Part shown: positions 52,081 through 60,900 of the stretch, in pieces | Numbering within the stretch: the first letter of the stretch is position 1 | How the letters are laid out: each line of letters opens with the position of its first letter | Assembly: GCF_008369915.1 (NCBI RefSeq) | Contig: NZ_VSRN01000001.1 | Coordinates: 3,344,501-3,408,500 of the forward strand | Direction of reading: 5' to 3' | Length of the DNA stretch: 64,000 bases | Source of the DNA: Dyadobacter sp. UC 10 | GTDB taxonomy: Bacteria > Bacteroidota > Bacteroidia > Cytophagales > Spirosomataceae | Made by a program: the position numbers and the translations under genes | The notes under the pieces: generated by a model | What the model was told of the DNA's origin: nothing | The model's input: the letters and a program-made list of their open reading frames with translations, nothing else | The model's database searches: none

Positions 52081-52956
52081 ATGATTTTTGCGCAGATTTC
52101 AAAAGTGGTTGATCCGATAGCTGTAAAGCTGGACAGGTGGTTTGACGAAGGGATTCGTTTCGTGCCAAATATGGTGATTGCTATCGTGATCCTGGTCATT
52201 TTCCGTTTTTTGGCGAGGTATGGAAGCCGGTTTATGGAAAAGGTACTTGGCCGGGCGTCTCAGAATATTGCGCTTGTCAGCCTGGTTTCAGCGATTACCA
52301 GGATCGCTATTGTGATGTCCGGCCTGTTTTTCGCCCTGGGTGTACTGGGATTGGACAAAACGGTTACTTCCCTGCTGGCTGGTGCCGGCGTGCTGGCCCT
52401 GGCGCTGGGTTTCGCTTTTCAGGATCTGACGACGAATTTTATCTCAGGTGCCTTCATCGCGATTCAACGTCCGATCAAGGTGGGCGATGTGATCGAAACC
52501 AATGGATTTACCGGTAAGGTACTGTCCATCGGGTTGCGGTCGGTAAAGATGGATAATTTCGCTGGCCAGCAAGTTGAGTTGCCGAGCAAGGATATCTTCC
52601 AGAAACCGATCGTAAACTTCACTTATTCAGGTGAAAGAAGGGTGCAGGTTGATTGCAGTATTGGTTACAAAGACGATCTGGTCGTCGTAGAAAACCTGGC
52701 GCTATCCGTCATCACGCAGCTGGATTTTTTACAAAAGACGAAACGAGTTGAACTGAACTTCACCAGGTTCACCGAAAAAAGCATTGACTTCGAAATCCTT
52801 TTCTGGATCGACCAAGCCAGGATCGGCCCGGGGCCTGCGAAAAGTTTGGCGATGAAGGCCGTGAAGCGAGTTTTTGATGAGAATGGGATTTCGTTTCCGA
52901 CGCCGGTAGCGCCGGTAAGAGTAGGAACAAGCCCTCATGATTTCAAGGAGCTTTGA
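52081..52956 (+). CDS. mscS: Small-conductance mechanosensitive channel MscS family
   Basis: The 291-residue protein has three N-terminal membrane helices. The third (TSLLAGAGVLALALGFAFQDLTTN) is the pore helix with the alternating alanine/glycine pattern of MscS. The beta domain follows, with FIAIQRPIKVGDVIE and the conserved turn near LRSVKMDNFAGQ. The length is normal. It protects against osmotic downshock. Its 3' end overlaps the convergent M4 protease gene by 14 bp; no terminator is seen between them. Confidence 0.93.
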   Translation: MIFAQISKVVDPIAVKLDRWFDEGIRFVPNMVIAIVILVIFRFLARYGSRFMEKVLGRASQNIALVSLVSAITRIAIVMSGLFFALGVLGLDKTVTSLLAGAGVLALALGFAFQDLTTNFISGAFIAIQRPIKVGDVIETNGFTGKVLSIGLRSVKMDNFAGQQVELPSKDIFQKPIVNFTYSGERRVQVDCSIGYKDDLVVVENLALSVITQLDFLQKTKRVELNFTRFTEKSIDFEILFWIDQARIGPGPAKSLAMKAVKRVFDENGISFPTPVAPVRVGTSPHDFKEL

Positions 52957-55900
52957 TTATAGAGAAATTGTAATTGCCAGAAGGAGTAGACGCCGTAACT
53001 ATATAAATTCCAGGAGCCAACTGTGACACATTTAACGCTATTTTCCCATTTTCTAAAACTAATTTTTCATCCCTCAAAACAATTTTTCCTGCTGAGTTAG
53101 TTACGGTCAAATTACAGGTTTCAATATCAAGATCTGATATTTCAAAAAACAAGGTCGATTGCACGGGGTTGGGGAAAAATTTTAGGCCGGAATTAGCTGG
53201 CGATTGTATCGCAATTATTTTGCTGTACGCGAACGTGCCGTCTTTGTCTACCTGCTTTAGCCGATAGTAATGCAATGCCCTTTCAAGGGTACGGTCGGTA
53301 AAACTGTATTTATTGGTGATTGCCGAAGTTCCAACACCCGCCATCTTTGAAATCGCGGTAAAATCCTTTCCATTGGTAGATCTCTCGATCACAAAATGTT
53401 CATTATTAACTTCCGCAGCTGTTTCCCACAAAAGAACATTTCCCTCGGCAGTATTTTTCCCTTCGAATTTTGACAGAGTCACCGGCAATGCGCCCCCCGC
53501 AGGCGCGTCGGAAAGCCCAAAGCCGCTAAAACCACCAGTGAAGGTCGCTGTATAAGCGAAGTCGGAGTTTAGAATAGCTAGACTGGCGGGGGCAGAAATG
53601 CTGTTTGCCAGAGTCGCCTGGGCTATGCTGCCTTCGCTCTTGCCCATCGACTTAATTTTATTTCCATTGAAAGTGGGCAGTTCTGAGGCTTTGTAGTATA
53701 GGGTTATTTCATAATTTCCGTTGAGATCATCGTTGGTTGGAGTGACTTTGAAAGTTTTGGTAGTTATGCTGTATCCGCCTACCCAGGCCGTTTTGTCAGT
53801 TCCGGCCCGGTCGACTTCAACCGACGTACAGCCATAATCGTGGGCGGTCAGGTTTTTGATTTTGGCAATGAGATCGCTGGATTGTGGGTCACGGAAGTAG
53901 ACCGTCGCGTTTGGGCCTAGGTATTGGGAGTCGGGGGTTGTTGAGACTGCACTCTGAATCGCAGGTTTGTAAGTTCCAGAAACTTGAACATTGTCGATTA
54001 GCCACCAGTAATCCCAATTTGCGATATACCTAAATCTAATTTTCATTGCAGGGTTAGCATAGGCAATTGGTATAGAAATATTGATGTTGGACGGTGATTT
54101 CCAATACCCCAATGTTCCACCTGCCTGATCTTGTGTGAGCAAGTTATGCCATGAAGCTCCGTCCCAAACGTCTATCATTGCCTGTTCGGGGAAGTCGTAT
54201 TGATAAATTCCCAAATACTGCGAAAATGATAGATTTATTGATGTCAGCTCAGTAGCGTTGAAGGCCGAAGTTTCAACCGTCTGATCCATTGGCCCATTTC
54301 CCAGTTCACTTGAGATAGCAAGTAATGGAGGGCCACTTGTGTCTAATGAGTACTGAGTCCCCCAGTCGACAACACCCCAGGTTTCAGGATACTTGCAACA
54401 TCCGGAAATTTTCCAGCCAGCGGGAATTGAATGATTATTGAAATCTGCGGAAATCAAATTGCTTTGCACAGTTCCAGGCATTATATCATCATCTGTTATT
54501 GTTAGAACGTGCTGTTGATTGAATGTTTCTGGCGTTGCATTGCCTCCATCGGGGCTAGACAAGGAATAACTTAGCGTGATGGACTCGCTATCTTCAACAT
54601 ACGCATCATTGTATATTCTTATAATGACATCTTTAGCTAACTGGCCCGCTTGTAAGACAAACGATTCGGGTGTAATACTGTAATCCGAATTGACGCCGTT
54701 ATTTGCAGTCCCTGTTGGGCTATTTAGTGTTACAGTTACGGGATGTGAAGGCGCTTTATTGATTTTAATTGTGACAGATTTTTCAATAAAAGGCAAGCAT
54801 CCATATGGATCAGAATTAGAAATGTTCGCTTCTCCTTCATTTACCCAGGAACCAGCTTCTGTAAATTGCACTGTTGGTCTGGTACAAGAATAAACCCTAA
54901 CATCATCAACAAACCACCCTTCCCATCCATCACAACCATCGCTATGTAATTCCCATCGAAATTGAATCGACTGGCCAGCGGTGAGTCCGAGTGCACTTAA
55001 ATTGATTCGACTCTGGCCCCAATCTGAGGTTACAGCACCTTCATTTCCACCAGAAAAAAAATCAAACAGCACTGTGTTGTATCCATTGGCAATGAATGCA
55101 GACTCTGGGATATTTTGCCAAGCTCCCGCGTTAATCTTGTAGCTAATACTTCCGCCGTCCCGTCCAGATTCAAGTGACACAAAGTGATCAAAGGCAAGAG
55201 TGAAGGGGCCAATAGCATCCACAGGAACTGTAATTTGAGGGCTGCTGATATTTGTCGAGCCGCTTTTGATATTATTTTCACAATTTCCATCCGTATTCCT
55301 GGCAAAAATTACTTTCCCGCTTCTACCAGCCGGCGGAGTATTGTTTATCTTCCAAAGAGGTGGTGTCCAGTTTCCATAAGCACTTGAGGTGCTAAGCGTC
55401 CAGTTGGCGATCCCATTTTCAAAGTTTTCATAAAAAAATGCATTTTGTGGAGAGGCACCATCACATAGCACATCAACCGGCTTAAATAGTGGCTGAAAGC
55501 TGCAGTTATTTTCTATTCTCATTTCAATCGCAGCAATTACTTCGGACAATTCTGAAAGGTCAGCCGCCGTAATTTTGATACCTGAAAAACCGCTGTTAAC
55601 AGCTTCCGTTGATAATTTTGGTAAGTCGATTCCAATCAAGTCTGTTAAAGAAGCTTCCAGTATATCTGCTTGCGCCGCAAAGTCTGTCGTTGAAGTCATA
55701 TGAACCTCTTGGGCATGCCAGAAAATGTGGGCTGCTTTTGTGAGGCCGAGGCCCTGAATGGTTTTTCCATTGTAATTGCCGCCATCTACCAATAAAGCAA
55801 ATGCATGATTCAAAATCCCAGAGTTAGAATGTACTCCGCCAGCGTCTCCGTTATCACACCAATATTGTTGATCAGAAATTTTACCAGGATCTCCGTTGCA

Positions 55901-57130
55901 GGTAGGATCCCACATATCTCTAATTGCACCGCCAAAGGCCGTTGCCTGCTCTCCGGTGCGCCATCTTGTTGAGCTTCCGCAGGCATTTCTTATTCCGTTG
56001 TTTTCTCCATTGTCAAAGTAGGCGTTCAATAGATCAACGGTTTCTCCCCATATATCTGAGTATGATTCATTGAGTGCGCCAGCTTGCCAGGCATATATGA
56101 GTCCACTTGTATATTCAGTATACGCATGCGCCCATTCGTGGGCAACCACATCATCAGCCGCAACATCTTGGCAGAAATTAGCTGTTGAGCCATTCCAGCT
56201 TGCATTGGCACAATTGATATTGTTATGAACCGTAACCATCGCCGCCCCCGCATTATCATACGAATTCTGCCCAAATGCATTCTTCATCAAATTATAAATA
56301 TGCCCCGCCGCATCAACTTCTGATTTCTGCCATTGATCCAGGGCATTGTACTTCGCCCCGCCGGTTCCATCCGACTCCTGCCATTTCAAATTGGGATCAG
56401 AAACGGATGTTTCATACAACTTGCGATCAATGCTGTGCATGCCCGTGAACTGTTCCACCAGCTCCTTTGAATGTGCATCGATATACAAAAACTCTCTGAC
56501 ATCTGCATCATTGCGTACTTCCACTTCATAGACCAAATGCAGAGGCCCCTTATAGCCTTGCGCAAGACCCTTTTGAAATACAAACAGCGCATTTTTATTG
56601 ATTTTCAATGGTGCTGCAAACTTGCCGGTTTTCTGCCCGGTCACCAGCTTGATCGCGGTTTGCCCAACTTCTTCCGATGATATTGACGGAGTTGCATTCA
56701 GGTTTTCAGCGATGATGAAATTGCCGTTCAGAGAAGTCAGTCTGCCTTCTTTATTAAAATGGAATTTTAAAACCCCGTCATAAACGGGTACCCTATCATG
56801 GAATTGTTGCAGGACGACGTGATCAAGCCCGTAGTTGTCTCTTTTAACTTCTTTGACCTGATAGGAATCTTTAGCCGGGTTTCTTTCGAACAGATTAGCA
56901 TACTTCGTAATAAAAAACAATGCCTTTTGCTCAGGCGAAGAGCCTTCCAGATTGAGCGCTTGGCCGATCGGAAACCTGAGATGATTGAGAGAATTGGTAG
57001 CCCTGTCTGTGGTCGTGATTGCGCCAGTTTGGCTGGCAAATGCATCAATATCTCTCTGACGGCTATTTTGAGCGAAAGATGATCCGTTGAAAAACAGAAA
57101 AACAATTAAGAGGAGGATAGGAGATTTCAT
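52943..57130 (-). CDS. M4 (thermolysin) family metalloprotease with T9SS sorting domain
   Basis: The 1395-residue protein has a signal peptide (FLFFNGSSFAQ), an FTP/PepSY propeptide (about 30-235) and an M4 catalytic domain (about 250-525). Catalytic residues are intact: HEWAH at 331-335, NESYSD with Glu355 and Asp359, and VHSNSG with the transition-state histidine. Two MAM/jelly-roll-like domains (with FVDDVRVYSC and LIDNVQVSGTY) flank a Calx-beta-like domain (about 760-880). A T9SS type A sorting domain forms the last 80 residues (FFPNPVQSTLFFEI). It is probably a secreted or surface protease or gelatinase. The region from about 53.5 to 56.3 kb is somewhat AT-richer than the ends of the gene. 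Confidence 0.93.
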   Translation of the reverse strand: MKSPILLLIVFLFFNGSSFAQNSRQRDIDAFASQTGAITTTDRATNSLNHLRFPIGQALNLEGSSPEQKALFFITKYANLFERNPAKDSYQVKEVKRDNYGLDHVVLQQFHDRVPVYDGVLKFHFNKEGRLTSLNGNFIIAENLNATPSISSEEVGQTAIKLVTGQKTGKFAAPLKINKNALFVFQKGLAQGYKGPLHLVYEVEVRNDADVREFLYIDAHSKELVEQFTGMHSIDRKLYETSVSDPNLKWQESDGTGGAKYNALDQWQKSEVDAAGHIYNLMKNAFGQNSYDNAGAAMVTVHNNINCANASWNGSTANFCQDVAADDVVAHEWAHAYTEYTSGLIYAWQAGALNESYSDIWGETVDLLNAYFDNGENNGIRNACGSSTRWRTGEQATAFGGAIRDMWDPTCNGDPGKISDQQYWCDNGDAGGVHSNSGILNHAFALLVDGGNYNGKTIQGLGLTKAAHIFWHAQEVHMTSTTDFAAQADILEASLTDLIGIDLPKLSTEAVNSGFSGIKITAADLSELSEVIAAIEMRIENNCSFQPLFKPVDVLCDGASPQNAFFYENFENGIANWTLSTSSAYGNWTPPLWKINNTPPAGRSGKVIFARNTDGNCENNIKSGSTNISSPQITVPVDAIGPFTLAFDHFVSLESGRDGGSISYKINAGAWQNIPESAFIANGYNTVLFDFFSGGNEGAVTSDWGQSRINLSALGLTAGQSIQFRWELHSDGCDGWEGWFVDDVRVYSCTRPTVQFTEAGSWVNEGEANISNSDPYGCLPFIEKSVTIKINKAPSHPVTVTLNSPTGTANNGVNSDYSITPESFVLQAGQLAKDVIIRIYNDAYVEDSESITLSYSLSSPDGGNATPETFNQQHVLTITDDDIMPGTVQSNLISADFNNHSIPAGWKISGCCKYPETWGVVDWGTQYSLDTSGPPLLAISSELGNGPMDQTVETSAFNATELTSINLSFSQYLGIYQYDFPEQAMIDVWDGASWHNLLTQDQAGGTLGYWKSPSNINISIPIAYANPAMKIRFRYIANWDYWWLIDNVQVSGTYKPAIQSAVSTTPDSQYLGPNATVYFRDPQSSDLIAKIKNLTAHDYGCTSVEVDRAGTDKTAWVGGYSITTKTFKVTPTNDDLNGNYEITLYYKASELPTFNGNKIKSMGKSEGSIAQATLANSISAPASLAILNSDFAYTATFTGGFSGFGLSDAPAGGALPVTLSKFEGKNTAEGNVLLWETAAEVNNEHFVIERSTNGKDFTAISKMAGVGTSAITNKYSFTDRTLERALHYYRLKQVDKDGTFAYSKIIAIQSPANSGLKFFPNPVQSTLFFEISDLDIETCNLTVTNSAGKIVLRDEKLVLENGKIALNVSQLAPGIYIVTASTPSGNYNFSIIKAP

Positions 57131-57271
57131 CGTATACCTAATCAGAAGGTTCCAAAAAATGTTATGGAATTTCTGTAGAACCAGGCATACTTGATAAATC
57201 GATTATCAGACGGCTTGCAGCTACTGATCAGGAGGATTATTTTCGGCTTTTTAAGGTGGTACTAACAAAAC

Positions 57272-57300
57272 AAACCCCCGCCTCATTCGAAACAGGGGTT
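57272..57300 (-). terminator. Terminator after the ahcY remnant
   Basis: On the minus strand AACCCC pairs with GGGGTT, followed by TTGTTTTGTT. It is 24 bp past the remnant's stop and is probably the ancestral ahcY terminator. Confidence 0.6.
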
Positions 57301-57324
57301 CTCTATGAACCTTAATGTAATTGC

Positions 57325-57474
57325 TTAGTACCTGTAAGTCTCCGCTTTGAACGGTCCTTCCGTTGAAACACCTATGTAGGCAGCTTGTTCTTCAGTTAAA
57401 GGTATCGAGGTTTGCACCAACGTGTTTCAGGTGAAGCGCGGCTACTTTTTCGTCCAATGCTTGCTTTCCTGACG
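57325..57474 (-). pseudogene. ahcY: 3' remnant of S-adenosylhomocysteinase gene, frameshifted
   Basis: Minus-strand translation gives ALDEKVAALHLKHVGANLD in one frame and then, after one extra base near 57396-57400, LTEEQAAYIGV and EGPFKAETYRY followed by TAA (57325-57327). This is the conserved C terminus of S-adenosylhomocysteinase, whose final YRY binds NAD. Only about 48 codons remain and the frame is broken, so it cannot make the enzyme, which recycles S-adenosylhomocysteine. A working copy is presumably elsewhere. It lies 6 bp after the stop of the T9SS sorting-domain gene. Confidence 0.78.
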
Positions 57475-57479
57475 GGCTG

Positions 57480-57968
57480 CTATTGTCGTTTGACAATCAG
57501 CTTTTGGGAGAAAACCAGATCATCGCGCCGGACAGTGACAATATAGGTCCCTTCCGGGATACGCGTCACATCCAGCCCCTGACCCGCAGACCAGGCCTGC
57601 TGCTGCACCAGCCGGCCATCCGTGCTGTGTACCTGCATCGTGTAACCGCCGCCTACTGCCTGTTCGGTCATGTTCTCGACCGCCACCCGGGTTTCACTGC
57701 TGGCAGGGTTGGGCCACAACGCCAGTTTGCTCTGGACTAGCGTACGGGACGCCGGCTGGTCGGGGATAGGGCGCTCACCCAGTTCTGCCGATACCCGCCC
57801 ACGCGAATTTTTCGCAGGATAACTGAGATTCGATGTGAATCCAATTCCACGCTCCAACACTGCACCTACATTTTCTTGTGCAATGGAGGAATGCCCGGTG
57901 AACATTGTCACGGTCAAGACTGTAATCAAACTAAGATGCCTGTTGAAATTCTTAAAACAATTTGCCAT
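57480..57968 (-). CDS. Stand-alone T9SS sorting-domain protein
   Basis: The 162-residue protein has a signal peptide ending HSSIAQ (about residue 30), a short region of about 55 residues without a known domain, and a complete T9SS type A sorting domain of about 80 residues (LWPNPASSETRVAVEN, IPEGTYIVTVRRDD, KLIVKRQ). Cargo proteins normally carry this domain behind a large functional part, so here the cargo is almost absent. It starts 22 bp after the stop of the 1497-residue M4-like gene on the same strand, and that protein lacks a sorting domain. Possible roles are a small surface anchor, a signalling cargo like PorA of Porphyromonas, or the separated tail of a former neighbour. Confidence 0.8.
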   Translation of the reverse strand: MANCFKNFNRHLSLITVLTVTMFTGHSSIAQENVGAVLERGIGFTSNLSYPAKNSRGRVSAELGERPIPDQPASRTLVQSKLALWPNPASSETRVAVENMTEQAVGGGYTMQVHSTDGRLVQQQAWSAGQGLDVTRIPEGTYIVTVRRDDLVFSQKLIVKRQ

Positions 57969-57990
57969 AATTTCTCTATTGATGGGTGGA

Positions 57991-60900
57991 TTACTTCGAA
58001 TACGTATATTTAAAAGTCGTTACCTGGCCATTTAAGATCTGCCCTATCTCGGCCCCAACAAAGTATATATTACAAGGCACCTGGATATTGTTACCGATTA
58101 CCGCTTTTTCGTTCCCGTCTTCCAGTGCCTTGATGGTAAAGAATGCAGGACATTTGTTCGAATTGATTGAAAATATACGAACGGAAACTTCATACAGACC
58201 TTCTTCGGGGTCTGTAAAGAATGCAATGTCCTCGCCTGCCCCGCTTGTGTTGTCCTGCACATACCTGTCTATGTCAGAATAAGTGAAAGTGTAGCCCGAT
58301 GGTGTTTTGATAATCATATCAAAATCATCTGAGGACAACTCCTCCAAAGTAAAAGCCAAATCTGAATTGATTGGTTTGTTTTCCTTTTCCGGTTCTGCTT
58401 CAGTCTCAAATGTGCGGGTAATGGTTGGACTGTTACAGCCATTGGCGCCCAAAGCTTGTACATTGAACTCATACGTTGTGCCAAATTCCAGGTTGTCAAC
58501 CAAGATATCCCTTGCCGTCAGTATGGTGCTCAATATCGTTTCTACAAAGCCATTTTCATGTTTAACCAGCTTAAATTGATAGTTCCCTGCCTGACTTGGA
58601 TCGTCCCATTTAAAATGTACAGTGTTGTTTTCCTGTAATGGCACACCGCTTTCATCACCCGGGCTTAAATTCGTAGGAACGGGCGGGGTAACACTATAAT
58701 CCCCAATCGCCTCCGGCCCAAAGATCCATTCCCCGCCAGCGCCCATGACACCGGCAGCCACTTTATAAACATACTTATTGGGAAAGGTCGACATATTGGA
58801 CAGTTTGCCTGCCAGCTGCCCGGTCTGATACGATCCCAACTCTGTCTGGGTGGTCCCATTAACACCTGTCAATTTGTAGGTTTGAGCCCCTGCCACAGTC
58901 TTCCAATGCAATACCGGCTCACTGCCAGCTTCCACGCAATCTATATTGTCCACCTCCGGCTTGGGCGCCAAATTCTTGTCAACAATGAATTGGTGCCACT
59001 TGGCCACTTCACCTTCTTCTTCCTCGACAATGAAAGGCGGCTCCGGTTTTTTGCGCGGCACCATCGCCCAGTGGTATGCCTTTTTGTCTTCAACACCCTG
59101 CAAACCAGGAACATGGACAGCAAAGCGCGCAGAACCTACTTCCTCTGCATTCGCGGGCGATTCATAAAAAGGCTCTTTCAGGTAAAACTGGTAGTAGTCG
59201 GCCACGTCAGGGCTGAGCCGCGTGGAACGCAAAACGACATCTTCTCCAAACAGCGGCACATGTTTGCCGTCAGCAGGGGATTTTAGCGTGATTGTCGGCA
59301 TATCGGTCTCGAATGAAATCTCTTCTGTCCAATCACTGTAAATAGTCTTAAACTGCTCTTTTTCAGCATCAGTCAGCAGTTGCAGCAGCCCGCCTGGCAA
59401 GACATGGACAGCCTTTTCTGAACCCAGTCTTTGCTTGCCCGCAACAGCATAGCTGTAAGGCTTTTTGGCAGACAAGGCCAGCTTTTTCTTAATGACTGCA
59501 CTTTGATCGTCTTCGTCATAGGGCACGTCAACCGGGATAGTATGCTCGGCAGCCGTACCCTCAGGGTCTTTCACATGCATATCATAGCCCATGGCGCCGA
59601 CCACACTGCCGAAGCTGAAAAAGCCCGACCAGGCAGGCACCGTCTCCCCTTTCAGCGGCCAGATGCTCACCGGAGCCGGGACAGGCCCCGCAGTAACAGG
59701 GTATGGCAATGTCCATTTCTCTTTCCCTAAAAGCGATTCGCAAAACCCGGGGTCGTCGGTGGCTTCGCAATGCGCGCGGGAATCAGGGCCCTGCGCCAGG
59801 TGAGAGCGCACAAAGTATTTGCCCGGTTCCAGGTTGATGTAACCATAGGTCATACCAGTTTCCAGGTCAGGGGCGCTGCTGTTCACAAACCGGTAAACAG
59901 GCGCCACATTATCATTGAATGCCATACTGGTGCTCACCTCAAAAAGACGGTAGCTCTCGTACATCGGATATTCCGCCTCAACACCCACCTTCATAGCCCA
60001 GGGGTACACAACCGCATCGTCCTCTGGGAAATGTGCCAAAGTCGAGGCATAATCCCCCAACCCCAGCACAGCTGCCCAAGCGTCGTAAAACGCAATGTGC
60101 TCCTTGGATTTGGCGTGGTATTTCACAGGGTCCAACTTGTGAAGCTCTGACAAGGTCGCCATACGGAATTCTTCGATGGTGGCGTTTACAGAAACTGAGC
60201 GATAGGCTTCCCACAGGACACGCAATACCAGTTCTTTATCAATTTTGTTCACGAAATAAATCCTGCCGTTCAATTCCGGATCCGTATAACCCTCATCCTG
60301 GCCATTTGAGTCGGCGGTACTGTGAATAAGCAAATAATAAAAGAGATTGAGAAAACCTGAATTCCGCTTCGGATCCGGGCTCCAATTGACCCCATTGTAT
60401 ACTGCGGGTTGTCCATAAAGCTTTGGTTGAGAAAAATCCATTAAAGACGCAGGTTCTTCCAGATCTTCATTTAACGTCCAAAGTTGTTCGGTACCTGGGT
60501 TCTGCGCCTCGCTCTCATAATCACGCTTGATGGCTAGTGCAAAAATCCCTGCTAACGCTTCTCTCAATGTCTGCCATTCTAAGTTGTCTGTTCCCAGGTA
60601 TAGGTCATTCTTCAAAAAGGAATTCACTGCAAAGAAATATTGGCGGCTGATTTCGTCCCTGTTCGCCGACTTACCCTCGTTTTGATAGTAAAATATGCTA
60701 TCAGAAGTTTCAAATGCAGGATACAGGGGCAAACCATCGTAGGGCTCAATTGCGTTCGTTATTTTGAAACTGCCAGTGCCATCCAGACCAATGTGGCCAA
60801 ATTTATTTTTAAACCAGCTATTTGCAAGTGAAGAGTATTTGTGGATGCTTACTGCAACTTTAGATAAAGACTCATCATTTTCGTAAGAAAAGACTCCGTT

